From Lingula anatina (taxonomy: Eukaryota > Brachiopoda > Lingulata > Lingulida > Lingulidae): a stretch of 64,000 bases of DNA. The position numbers and the translations under genes are program-made. The stretch is taken from positions 50,452 to 114,451 of the forward strand of contig NW_019775292.1 of NCBI RefSeq assembly GCF_001039355.2, written 5' to 3'. Below, piece after piece: positions 23,301 through 32,800 of the stretch (the stretch's first letter is position 1; each line of letters starts with the position of its first letter). The notes beneath the pieces were generated by a model. The model had not been told where the DNA came from. It was given only the letters and a program-made list of their open reading frames with translations, and ran no database searches.

Positions 23301-24161
23301 CTATGACATGTTTGCCACATCTAAAGACCATGCAGACATGTTGTTCTTGGACCTTGAAGGCCTGAGGATGGAAGTCATAGAAGGTACTTTTAAAAATGGC
23401 TTTAATAGTATTCTGACATACCATATAGTCCTATTTGTGGGTTTAGATTCAGTTAAACCTCCCTGACAAAGCTTTCAGATTTTTCAAAGAACTCTTTCTT
23501 TGTAGGTGATTTTTGAAACTGGAACCCCAGTTTTGACACCTTTTATCTTCTCTTGTATTGGAGCCACATTTAATTACACTGGATAGGATGGAATGCGGTG
23601 TTGTTATATTGTACAAAATAAAGAAAATCATGGGAGTGGGGGGTTAAGTTAAGCCATTCTGACTGACAGTTGCCGATCTTGTGCCAACCATACAGTCTGC
23701 TAGTCAATTTGAATTCCAAGACTACATTCTTTATTATGAAAGTTTCCCTTCAGAAAATTCTGATGGTCTCAAGGATTTCACATAGAGCTTTAGTGACTGT
23801 GAAAAAGGACAATTTATAGAAACATTTGGGTAGCATTGTAAATTATATACATATAGTCACTGACAAAGTATTCCTTTTTTTACGAAAAAAATTATGTAAT
23901 GAACCAAATTACTAAAAAATGTTCCACTTTGTTATGTTATATTTTCACCCAGGTATTGGAGAAACTGCTGCGGAGGATAAGTTTAAGTGGGGCACCAAGA
24001 ACAGAGTGATCACCAGCGGCGGAGTGTTTGGGGATTACTTGATGTCTCCCTCTACAAAAGCAGCGGTGATTATTGATGGTCGAAACCACCATGTGCACTG
24101 TGAGTGGCCCAATATTAAGGACAGCGCTGTGGTGGTGTGGGTGGAGCCAATGCATTTGTGA
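4124..24161 (+). CDS. FSTL5: Follistatin-like 4/5 protein, 5' end missing
   Basis: Fifteen exons join in frame to 982 residues plus stop: 4124-4271, 4606-4833, 11293-11802, 12237-12446, 12790-12825, 18726-18892, 19213-19330, 19825-19989, 20210-20353, 20703-20983, 21393-21578, 21911-22091, 22511-22711, 23219-23383 and 23953-24161. Domain order is acidic/basic N-terminal piece, 10-Cys follistatin domain (residues 50-125 of the fragment), Lys/His-rich insert (126-296), EF-hand (296-366), two Ig domains (379-473, 474-576) and a C-terminal propeller-like region (577-982). This is the architecture of vertebrate FSTL4/FSTL5, secreted extracellular proteins of poorly known function. Vertebrate FSTL5 is near 850 residues; the excess is mostly the Lys/His-rich exon. 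All junctions are GT..AG and phases agree. The signal peptide is not in the window. FSTL4 and FSTL5 cannot be told apart here, because the gene probably predates their split. Confidence 0.93.
4606..4833 (+). CDS. FSTL5: FSTL5-like exon: follistatin/Kazal domain
   Basis: The exon is 228 bp (phase 1 to 1) and encodes ten cysteines in the follistatin-domain pattern. An EGF-like half (C-x4-C-x5-C-x9-C-x-C) is followed by a Kazal half containing VCGTNRVWYPSHCELHRQAC. The Kazal half keeps the VCG.....Y...C signature of the family. It ends at ACAAG/GTAAT, and decayed copies of this donor follow in the intron at 31-bp steps. Confidence 0.95.
4822..5366 (+). repeat. Tandem copies of a splice-donor segment, 31-bp period
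   Basis: The exon end GGAACAAG/GTAA at 4833 is followed by TATGGAACAAGGTAAAG with its junction at 4864 and TATGGAACAAGGCAAAG at 4895, both steps of 31 bp. A further pair with junctions at 5331 and 5362 is again 31 bp apart. Use of the 4864 donor would add 31 bp and break the frame. The copies look like decayed duplicates rather than useful alternative sites. Confidence 0.75.
6014..6303. mobile_element. 290-bp foldback element (MITE) with TA flanks
   Basis: The left end AGGGTCCATTCCCAATGAAA pairs with the right end read on the other strand, AGGGCCCATTCCCAATGAAA. Similarity continues inwards through CCAACTCTG and TGCAATCAGAT, giving imperfect terminal inverted repeats of roughly 80 bp or more. 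TA lies at both ends (6012-6013, 6304-6305), as expected of Tc1/mariner-type insertion. There is no coding capacity. The end AGGGNCCATTCCCA is shared with the elements near 42812 and 45528. Confidence 0.8.
8080..8152. repeat. (CA)n microsatellite with a short (ATAC)n lead
   Basis: About 58 bp of uninterrupted CA dinucleotide preceded by a few ATAC units. It is intronic and far from any exon. Confidence 0.97.
11293..11802 (+). CDS. FSTL5: FSTL5-like exon: Lys/His-rich charged insert
   Basis: The exon is 510 bp, entered and left in phase 1, so skipping it would keep the frame. About the first 135 of 170 residues are Lys, Glu, Ser and His-rich, with runs such as HHRHNKHHSKKDD and KSKKKEKKEKNNK, and are predicted disordered. 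The last 35 residues (from DFAVVYAVC) contain three cysteines and lead into the EF-hand, resembling the short linker in vertebrate FSTL5. Vertebrate family members have no comparable basic block here as far as I recall. The charged part may bind heparan sulfate or metal, which is inference from composition only. Confidence 0.88.
12237..12446 (+). CDS. FSTL5: FSTL5-like exon: EF-hand pair
   Basis: The exon is 210 bp, phase 1 to 1. It encodes a canonical calcium-binding loop DADLDGVLVESE with D1, D3, D5, G6 and E12, inside LMFAYYDADLDGVL. A second, degenerate hand ends EMSNAEFFTAF. This matches the position and sequence style of the FSTL4/5 EF-hand region (MFKYFDAD in vertebrates). It leaves at TTTTG/GTAAG. 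Confidence 0.93.
12790..12825 (+). CDS. FSTL5: FSTL5-like 36-bp micro-exon
   Basis: The acceptor TTTCTCAG and the donor AAAG/GTGAAC bound 36 bp that read GEALPELYIDLK in phase 1 to 1. The position between EF-hand and first Ig domain and the sequence resemble the vertebrate linker (LPEDQK...). The frame also stays open if it is skipped, so it may be a cassette. Its shortness makes the call less certain than its neighbours. Confidence 0.6.
13746..13913. mobile_element. 168-bp hAT-type MITE
   Basis: The ends are CAGGGGCGGATTCAG and, on the other strand, CAGGGGTGGATTTAG, the consensus style of hAT-superfamily inverted repeats. Inside, GACCGTCTTCC and related words repeat. TTAAT occurs directly outside both ends; a clean 8-bp target duplication is not visible. 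It is too short to code for anything and would depend on a transposase elsewhere. Confidence 0.75.
15432..15616. repeat. Two tandem copies of a 91-bp unit
   Basis: The unit starting CATTTGCCTTGCAAGAATTC is present at 15432 and again at 15523. The copies differ only by the length of an A run and bases at the far end. It is a recent local duplication in an intron. Confidence 0.92.
15780..15819. repeat. Poly-T run (40 bp)
   Basis: Forty consecutive T. On the opposite strand this could be a retroposed poly-A tail, but no recognisable body adjoins it. Confidence 0.95.
17306..17350. repeat. Poly-A run (45 bp)
   Basis: Forty-five consecutive A in an intron. Upstream sequence shows no recognisable processed gene or SINE body. 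Confidence 0.95.
17416..17586. mobile_element. 171-bp dispersed repeat with TGGGGT..ACCCCA ends, copy 1
   Basis: The reverse complement matches 49556-49726 along its full length with scattered changes and the same length of 171 bp. The ends are TGGGGT and ACCCCA, an inverted terminal pair. AGAGA occurs just outside both sides of this copy. It is non-coding, and probably a MITE of unassigned superfamily. Confidence 0.75.
18726..19330 (+). CDS. FSTL5: FSTL5-like exons: first Ig domain
   Basis: Two exons, 18726-18892 and 19213-19330. They encode LKCGIQGARDIIWKRNGVDL (first Cys and the core Trp) and then MGNYSCLDW with the second Cys in the N-Y-S/T-C form typical of I-set domains. NYS is a possible N-glycosylation site. 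The intron between the strands (phase 0) holds only AT-rich sequence and three short repeats of a CACTGTCACAT-like word. Confidence 0.92.
18933..18986. repeat. Short degenerate minisatellite, 17-19 bp unit
   Basis: Three copies of a unit like ACTGTCACATTTTACAC lie just inside the intron after the first Ig exon. Similar words occur before KLHL exon 6 (56370-56400). Confidence 0.6.
19331..19824 (+). other. FSTL5-like intron between Ig domains
   Basis: This AT-rich intron of 494 bp has a short A run near 19388. I see nothing else in it. Confidence 0.8.
19825..20353 (+). CDS. FSTL5: FSTL5-like exons: second Ig domain
   Basis: Two exons, 19825-19989 and 20210-20353. The first carries SISIKCHADGIPSPVLSWEV (first Cys and core Trp). 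The second carries DTGAYKCLAKNSAGQ, the D.G.Y.C motif of I-set Ig domains. NET and NQT are potential glycosylation sites. The second exon ends in phase 1 at AGAG/GTTTG, whose surroundings are repeated 59 bp downstream. Confidence 0.93.
20351..20440 (+). repeat. Repeated donor region after the second Ig exon
   Basis: GAGGTTTGTATATACTTACT at the splice donor (20351) recurs as GAGATTTGTATATACTTGCC at 20410, and the similarity runs on to AAACTTGG. Period 59 bp. Confidence 0.7.
20703..24161 (+). CDS. FSTL5: FSTL5-like exons: C-terminal propeller-like region and stop
   Basis: Six exons (20703-20983, 21393-21578, 21911-22091, 22511-22711, 23219-23383, 23953-24161) encode about 405 residues ending VVVWVEPMHL before TGA. 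Repeated hydrophobic strands such as YVYASQPELNRVVVIDIKGG, QVIPTDFTPVELQYVEHLDE and YVSPDSRYIVSVDNKEQSVT look like beta-propeller blades. They follow vertebrate FSTL5 closely in order and spacing. Phases chain without a break. Family knowledge gives no enzymatic role, and a binding surface is the likely function. Confidence 0.92.
21571..21685 (+). repeat. Repeated donor region after a propeller exon
   Basis: TTGACCTG/GTATGTATGA (junction 21578) is echoed by CCCTG/GTATGTACAC (21607) and GCTAGACCTG/GTCTGTACAA (21670). Confidence 0.6.
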
Positions 24162-27100
24162 AGCAGACGACACTTTTGAAGCAGATGACACTTGTCCTGC
24201 TGACATTTGGAAGACAGATTCTCACAAGAATTCTAGAAAAAAGGGTGTAAATTTTCTGAAAGGAAAGCCAATGCTATCAAAAGAGAGGACTATTCCAGAA
24301 TTTTTCTCTTGACAGAGTGTAGATAGAGATGCCTTTTAATGGTCACAAATGATCTTCATCAGACATTCGTGTGTTAATGTCTCTAATATTGATGTAATAT
24401 ATAACAAGTATGTATCAGCACTGAGCAAGACTAACAAAAGTACCTTCCTTTCCATGGGCTTAGTGACCCTAACCATGATAATACTAAGCCATCACACCAA
24501 ATACAAACTGCCATATCTAACGCAGTGTCACAGCTAACACATTTATACAGTATTTATAGGATAAATATTCCAAGCCTGATAACAAGGAAATTATAATTAA
24601 GAAAACTTTCTCAGTCTGTGTTCAAGTAGATGTTGTATTCGTGAATCACCTTGATGGTTTTATGCTTTAGTAAGGCTCATTTAAGTGAGAAATTACAGAA
24701 TTAATACCTCCTTGGGACATGCTGAGACCCAAACATGGAGTGAGACATGTTGAGAATTCATATACATATCAAGGTAGGCACACAACGATAGTTTCTTTAG
24801 AACATGCTAAACTTACAGTGTGTTGTATGCTTATATTTATTCTCGTATTTATCGTGTGAAGAAATCCAAAAATTGTCAGGGTTAAAATCCACTCAAGGTT
24901 CAGAATTGTGAAATCCAGTTACTGATATTATTTGCAGTCTATTTGATTGGTATCTGATAAACCCCTGCTATTTCTAAGAGCTGCAAGGGTGTTTTATGTA
25001 GGCATCTAGTTCTTCACTAAGACAAGTCACAAAGCCTTTTGTAATTTCCTTCTTTTTGCAATTATCTGAGAAGAGATGTATTTGGAATACCTCTTAATGT
25101 TCATCCACAATGAGAATTGATCATGTCTGATGTAATGGATTTTCTTTTACTGGTCCTAAAAATGAAGAGAATAAGATCAAAGAGGAGAAAGGATTGGTCA
25201 GGATGCTATTCTTTATTGTAGAATGAGATCTGTGCATTTTGTAGTGGGAATCGCAATTTGTTGAAGAAATCAGAGTGTAGTCATAGAGTTTGTTTCTAAG
25301 CCTGCAATATTTGCTCAAGATGGATATGATGCTCTCTGTTTCTCATCTTTTCAGGGTTAATCAAGAGAAATCCCATTATTTCCTTCATTTGCAATGAATG
25401 GTTTAAGTATGATAATTGAGTAGAGACAATTTACTTGACTGTTACAGTATATCTTTGTTGTATCTGTGAATGCAGATTTTCATAACCTTACAGAGCATAT
25501 TAATATGTGCACATAGCTTTGTAAATTTGTTTGAACTCTTTAATGTGCTTTAGAGAAGTCAGCTTTCACCTTGTAAGACTTTATACAGTGTAGCTGAGAT
25601 AGCATAGTGTTTAAGTTGTTATTGGTCTTTTTTTTTTTTCAAAAGGCTTATACATGTATACATGTTTTTTATTGTTTTGTTAACAAAATCTCTACTAGTC
25701 GGTGCTTATATTATATCATTATTATGATATCTCTATTTTGTAACAGTGGTTTGTGTTCCGAGAGAGACAGAGAGAGCACAATTCATGCCAGGTATGCATT
25801 TAAAATTGTACAGTGTAGGATCAGTGTAGCTATGTAGATGTGTCTGTAGTGTTTTTTATGTGGTGAAGGAGTTGATTATGAGTACTACCTGTCCATGTGT
25901 CCTAGGTAGTGGACCAGTAGATTTGGCATTATTTTAAAGGATTATTCTAAGGATTATTCAAAGGTACAGCAATGACTCAATCTTTTCAGTGGGCAAAAAT
26001 TATCAATCATTCAGATTCACAATTTTAGAATCATAGTAATTATATTTCTGTATAGCATATGTGGTGCTTTTACTGCATAGAGCTATAGGGTAGTGTGCTT
26101 TTCAATTTTATTGCTACAACTCAATAGGAATGAATGTTCTAATTTTAAGATATGATGTTATAGCTTATATATATATAGTATCTGTAAAATTCACAATTTT
26201 CCTCCATTGAAAAGATGGAATCATCACTGAACTCATTGGATCTTGAAATTTAGGGTGTATTTATTATCTATAAATCTCCTTTTCAATCTGCTTAATTTTG
26301 TTTTGGGGTCTTATAGTCCAAATGATCAGTGGACTATAACTTTGAAAGTGCAGATTGATTTACCATTGATATTTATGTAGTAGTATTTGTCAGGCACTGG
26401 TAAAGAAAACCTTTTGAGTTTTCAGGTTTTGTATTGATTGCCTTCTGTGTAGACATACTAGACATTTGGTCCTATGTAGGCAAGGAAGTATTGGATTGTG
26501 CAGATGTCATGTGACCTCTGATATAAAGGTGAAAGATATCTTGAGAGCTTCTAAATATGTGTGGTAACATGTAGAAAACAAGGGAAATATTCCACTATGT
26601 GCTTGTGTAAATGATTTTAGTATAGTAACATTTGAAAAAATTTATTTAGTTAATTATGTAGCCTTTCTTCCCACCATACACAATTTTCCTGTTAAACAGG
26701 AGGATTAGGAAACTTTAAAATTGGGAGAATAAATAATTTTCTAGTCAAGAATCATATCACAGAATCGAGAATGAGGCTTTGTTTTAAAAGGTATTGTTTT
26801 GATAAATGTTCTCACATTTTGAAACTTTTATTTTCTAGTATTAGGCCATTCCACAGATTTCCCTGCTGTAAATTCTTTTGTGTACAAATATGTGTTAGCA
26901 GGCATTTCATTTTTTCTACTCTAATTGTTTGCATTATTTTGAGAAAAATGGTTGTCTTTCCACTCTTTTATAAGAACTAGTGGGGCAAATTAGGCCAGAA
27001 AGGGAAAACACTGTGGAGTGGCCATAAAGAGATATAAATTTAGATATTATCAATTTCTTTTTAAAGATGTGAATGCTATGTATTGTACATTTATTTACCC

Positions 27101-27545
27101 CAAAATGTAAAGTCCCAGTATGTAATTTTTTTATGGGTCACTTCTTATCACCAAGAGCCTGTGTCTCAAATTTTGACTGATGTGATTTTAGGTGTCAGAC
27201 TGGAGACATATCCCACCTTTAAATGGCCAAAATAATATGTACCACCAATAACTGCCATATCCCTATGATCGTTTTACTAGGCATAATTTTACTAACAGCT
27301 TTTTTTAACCATTTAGTTTTAAAAGCCGTATTATACTTAAGTACATGTGTATGTGATACCAAGTAATATTGGTGCTTGTGTTGTTGGATTGAAGCTTTTT
27401 GTACCAGATTTAGAATTTTATTTAATTTGTGGTGAGATTTACCTGTACATGATGTGTCAGTATGTATGTATGTATATGTATGGTCTATCTGTAAGATGTA
27501 TTTCTGTTCACAATAAATGTGTTCTCTGTACCTCTTTTAGTTAGT
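24162..27545 (+). other. FSTL5: Probable 3' UTR of the FSTL5-like gene
   Basis: After the TGA the sequence is AT-rich, without long frames or recognisable exons. An AATAAA at 27522-27527 is followed by GT-rich sequence (TGTGTTCTCTGT) and is the best polyadenylation signal; an earlier AATAAA lies at 26727-26732. The exact end cannot be fixed from sequence alone. Confidence 0.5.
27522..27527 (+). terminator. Candidate poly(A) signal, FSTL5-like gene
   Basis: AATAAA on the + strand with a downstream GU-rich stretch, the last such signal before the oppositely oriented gene's 3' end. Confidence 0.4.
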
Positions 27546-29789
27546 TTTTCAGATCGGGGTTTCATGTAAGTTTATATCTTTAACTCTAAAACATTCTGGG
27601 ATAATTGTATATAACATAAAGTATTCAGTCAAGCTGTAAACAAGTTAAAATAAAATTGGTTGCAGACAGGTTATAATTTATTGGATTGACAGTGATACTG
27701 ATTATGATATTTGTTAGAAAAAAAAGTTTGTGGCAATTTAAGAAAGATATGGGTGTCAGATGCCAGTTTTTACCCATTCTAAAAAAATAATATAAATAGA
27801 AACACTGCTATAAAGAGGAATATAATATTATTATCATAAAATAGGATATGTAGTAAATTACTGCGGGCATGAAAAGTGCAATCCATAGTTTCCTAATGAG
27901 TGTAGAAAGACAACTATTGAAAAATCAAACTAAATCCTTAAATATAAGTGTATCACATATAATAAAATGACATTATAATAATTCTTAGCTACATCATGTA
28001 GTTGTATAACTCTCAAAGAGCACCTGATGTTGCATTTTTATTAGGATTAGGCACAGAGTTTACTAAGTTGTAAGGACACCCCCCCTCCCGATCTCCCTAG
28101 AATTTTTCCCCATCTTGAAGCTCTCGTACATAATCTACCAACTTTATAACCCCCTTTTTTTCATACATAAAAAATAAATAAATCCTCCAAAGGGAACAAT
28201 TTGGTTCCCAGATCATACTCAAAAAACTAAACATTGAAAAAGTGACCCAGTGACTGGATTACAATGCTTCTATCTACAGACCTATGTAAAACTATATTAT
28301 TAAGCTTAATTTATTATTAACAATTATTCTATTTATTAATTAAGAAGTGCATTTGTATATTGCCCACCTCATCTTTGCTGATCACATTGCTAAGTTAGTC
28401 ACTATGATATGTTTACATGCAAGTAAAAGTACATATAGTTTTAACTGATCAAAGAAACATTAAATATTTCTTCTGGGACCTGTTTTAATAACAATACTTC
28501 ATGAAAATTTAAAACTTATTCATCCTCTCTGTAGGGAATTCTTAAAATTTCTGCCAGGGCATTGTGCCCACAGAGGAATGTCTTTTTACTGCATAATTAC
28601 CAGTTCACTGATATGTTTATATAAACTAGCAAACCAACTACATGTAATCTAAATATCTCACAAATTTCGTTTATCAACCAGTGATTATACTATAAATGAA
28701 ACCTGGAAATTCCATAAAAAATTCCTACACGCCTTTATAAAGATTCCTTAAAAAGGGATTTTCAGCACAAAAAAAGCTGTGCATCAACACCAATGGCCAG
28801 TTCTATGCTTGTTTTGCCAGCTAGCAAATACTTGTAAATAAAATAAACAGTTCAAAAACATTACAACATCTAGGAGAGAAACTATGTGGCACATATACTG
28901 CAGGGAGTATTCAACTTGATATCAAGACTTTTACATATACAAACCGTATCATTTTCCTTGTACCATATATTCATAAAAAGCTGTACGACACAATAACTGA
29001 TGTACAAAAAGAAAAAAAATCATAACAAAGGTAAAGTGCCACGCCATGATACAATATGAAGGCAAAATTACACTTAAAATGGATTAAATAAGATATAATC
29101 ACGATTTGGTATATTTATCTGCAACAGAGTACAGTACAAGGTATAACATACAGATTGTCACACAATGTTAAAATTAACCAATCTTTGGAAGAAAAAAGCA
29201 CACACTAATTCAAGTATAGTAATAACAGAAGGTAATAAAAAATTAAGAAAAAAAAAAAACGATAAGTCAACAAAAGTAGGAGATCTAGTCTTGTTCTTTC
29301 TACTGCAACAGAGAAGCTCATTTATCCACAATTCGTTCTTAGATGGACGGACATGTTATTCTAAATAAGGTTACAGTTACTGAAACCACATCATTCAAAA
29401 ATGACTAGCACTTTGGAATGGACCAATGACACTGATTTATAACATTTAACTAACATCCTATAAAAGCCATATATATCTTTTCAGTTCTATACATTTTACA
29501 AGGGACCTTAGCCATGTTTTACATGGGACCTAAGCCACATTTCGGATTTATGTACATTGACACCAAAACAACATTTTCCAGTTACTAAAAAGCAGCAGAA
29601 AAGAAAATGTTTTTCAAACAGAGTATTTTTGCTAATGTTATTTCCTAACTTGAAACCATCCCTATGTGACTGGACTAAAGCATCAAGCAGTAGGTGAAAG
29701 GAAAGAAGTGAGTCCCAGAAGTGATCAGTAGCATCCCACCGCTGCCACCTAATGTAACAACTGAGTGACTGAGGAATGACAGAAGGTGA
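27546..29789 (-). other. Convergent intergenic space and 3' UTR of the tandem-CH gene
   Basis: There are no exons in either direction. On the - strand, AATAAA signals lie at 28332-28337, 28310-28315 and 28037-28042, giving the CH gene a 3' UTR of about 1.45-1.75 kb. The rest is AT-rich with a C-rich patch near 28078-28088. Confidence 0.5.
28332..28337 (-). terminator. Candidate poly(A) signal, tandem-CH gene
   Basis: AATAAA on the - strand (TTTATT on +), with a second signal 22 bp further downstream. It is 1.45 kb beyond the predicted stop codon. Confidence 0.35.
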
Positions 29790-29843
29790 TTAGAAGCCGT
29801 CGTTGTGAAGTTTTGCTATTTCAATGTTAAGCCAGGTGGAGCC
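29790..29843 (-). CDS. Tandem-CH gene exon 16: C-terminus
   Basis: The acceptor TTCACAG leads into 54 bp reading GSTWLNIEIAKLHNDGF and TAA. The phase matches the strong donor of exon 15 and makes the total coding length an exact multiple of three. The short hydrophobic C-terminal motif could be a binding tail. The exon is small, so transcript support would help. Confidence 0.65.
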   Translation of the reverse strand, partial: GSTWLNIEIAKLHNDGF

Positions 29844-32800
29844 CTGTGAAAAAATGAAAACAAAAACATTTAATTCAGATCAAATCTATCCCAAAAATGG
29901 TCTACCCTAAAAGCATTCACACCAAATCCAGCAGTTTTGTTGATAGAAGCTGATATGACTGAATGCCAGTGACTTTCAATGAGAGGCAATCAATAATTTT
30001 TAAAAAATAAAAGAAATTCTAAACAGTAATGGCAAATTAAAAGTGTTTATGTAATACATATAAAAAGAAGCAAGAATACTAAAAAATAACTTTTCATCTA
30101 GAAAAACTATGCAAGGAAACATACTACAACTATTTCAGCAAGAAAAAAATTCACAACAAAGAGAAATGGTAATGAAGTGACTGTGTACAGGGTTTTGTCA
30201 CAGAAAAAATAACATTTTCTAGCCTTTTGAATGATATTATTTCCTACCAACTATCCAACTACAAAATTCGAATAAAATTCTAATTTTTATATTCCAACTA
30301 AATACACTTTCTTCAGATCACCCTTTTTTTGCATGGCTAAGGCCGAATGAACTGCTATGTGCACACCTTACATTTTTTCTTTAATATGCAATAACTGAAT
30401 TGGAATAATAATTAAATCAAATTTTATTATAATATATATAATTACAGGTTATCTATCTGAAAATGGAAAATCAAACGATTCAACACAATGAAAACCCTGT
30501 ACACTATCATTTCAAGTTACCAAGTAACAGAAAAGAAAGAAAAAGCAGACTTTTTTTTTTTAAATCTTAAGTGACAAATCACATCTTTTTCTTTCTCCAC
30601 GTTATGGTTCTTTGGCTTTATCATGGTTATAATGAATATAAAAAGGAAAAGGAAAAGGAGCTGGTTTAAAAAGTAAAGTCTAAAATTAAGAATCATATCC
30701 TTTTCTTTCTCCTCTTATTATTTTTGGACTTTATTTTGACTGTGATAACAGTGGCAGTGTGGTGGTCACTCACAGAGGTACTAATGGAGTCTTCCTCCGT
30801 AGTATTACTGTACAATCTTGGGCGGCGGACAGGCTCGGGCAGTGTAGGGTAGGGCTCAAACTGACCACTGTCTATACCAGAAAAGTCAGAGTCCATCTCT
30901 CCCAGGTCAACTGCACTGACCACACCACTGTGCTCCAGACCTCTGTAAAATAAATGTCATATCTATTTATTTACATGTCTATTCATTTTGATTATTAATC
31001 ACTGTACATTTTACAATAAGTAAGGTATATTATAGTCAGCATACTGAAGATAAGGAAAATACTAAAATTAGCTGAGCTGAAAACCTAGACCTGGATAAAT
31101 ATTCCTTTGTGTGTGTCTGTACTTCATTAATTTTTTTCCAAAAAATTAATATCACACTATAAACATATTCTTTAGTAAAGACAACTACAGTTAATTTTGT
31201 AATAACATGAAAATACCTTGCATTATGCTTTAAGTATTTTTAAAAATTCAAAGGACAATGATAAATCATTTCATAAACTGCCATTAAAGAAAACGATTAC
31301 ATGTCCATTGAACTTGTAATGTAAAATAACAGTTTTAAAATAATCGATCTATTAAATTGCCACACTAAAGAAAAGCAGAATAGTCTTAAATTAAAATTTC
31401 AAACACATATTCTTATCTACCTATCTCTTCTTTGGTCAGAGGAATTTTTTATGTTCACACTCCAGTGGTCATTGGTAACAGACACCTGCTGCTGCCCACT
31501 GCTACCATACTCCCTCTGATGAGAATTTGGTGGGGCCTGCCTATTAGGCAAATGCTCACTGCTACTGTATGCCTCCTGGCAAGCATTTAGTGGCCTCTGC
31601 CCAGTAGTTGAGCCCTCACTGGCCCCATAAGTCCTGTCATAAGGCTTGGGAGGAGGCAGGCCTGTAGCTTGTGTGAGGTACTTGTCTATCAGCTTATCAG
31701 CGTATCTTCTCTCCTCTGGGGACAACTTGTTGGGCTCCGTGGCCCTGGAAGATGACTTTCAATTAATACATCTTGAAAAATGTAATGAACATTTTGAGCA
31801 CACCCATAATATCTTCATTAATTACAAAAATCGGTTGTCACATAAATTTATATACCAAAATAAACAATTGAGCTTACACAGTGATATGTATATGCACAGG
31901 CAAGCAGACATGCACACAGACACAGATACCTTTTTGATACTTGCTCAAATTCCATGCTGAGGTCACGAACTGCAAAACTTTGGTTCAGAGTGGACTCAGT
32001 AGCACCATCATTTGACCTGTTGACCTTTTCCTGACCCTCAACTGACCTCTTGCTGGTATCTCTGACCTGGTAATACTTATCAATACTGGTGTCAAAGCTG
32101 GCACCACTGGTGTGCCTGTCACCAAATCCACCAGATGGCGACAGGTGTCTATCCCCAGATCCTCTGAAGGGAGACAGATGTCTGTCACCAGCAGTTGGCG
32201 ATGAGTTCAAATACTTCTTCTCAATGGCTTCAGCAGCCTGTCTCTGACTGTCATCCAAACTGTGCTGACTGCCATCAAGATGGCTGAAGCTGTAGGTGCT
32301 GTTCTGTGGTGCTGAAGTCTGACTGACTCTCCTGGGATTTCTGGTCTTGTTTTTGTCCCCCAGTCCATATTTCTTATCTACCTCCTCCAGAAAATGCTGA
32401 CTGAATGAATACTGAGAAGAATCTAACTCTGATACGGTCATTGTGGTGTCAGGATTGGTAAGGGGGCTACCCTGGGGCCTTCCTGGCCCCTGGGGACTCG
32501 AAACCCTTGTATTAGTCAGAGACCTGCTCCTCCCTAGAGGGCGCTGATGACTGTCACTTCTGTGTCTCAGCGGCGGGGATCCCACACCTCTGGTTCTCAT
32601 CCACCTTGGGGGTGACCTTGGTGACCTTCCCCTTTGTTCCAGTTCAGGGGCCTGATAATCACTTTGCCTTTTGCCATCTACATCTCCTGATTTATCTTCC
32701 CTTTTACTATTCACTTGATCCCGAAAACCAGGCCTATCTGGGTTCTTGCTACCTTTGGTGTATTTAGACCTTGGCAACTCTTTATATTCCTCCTCTGATG

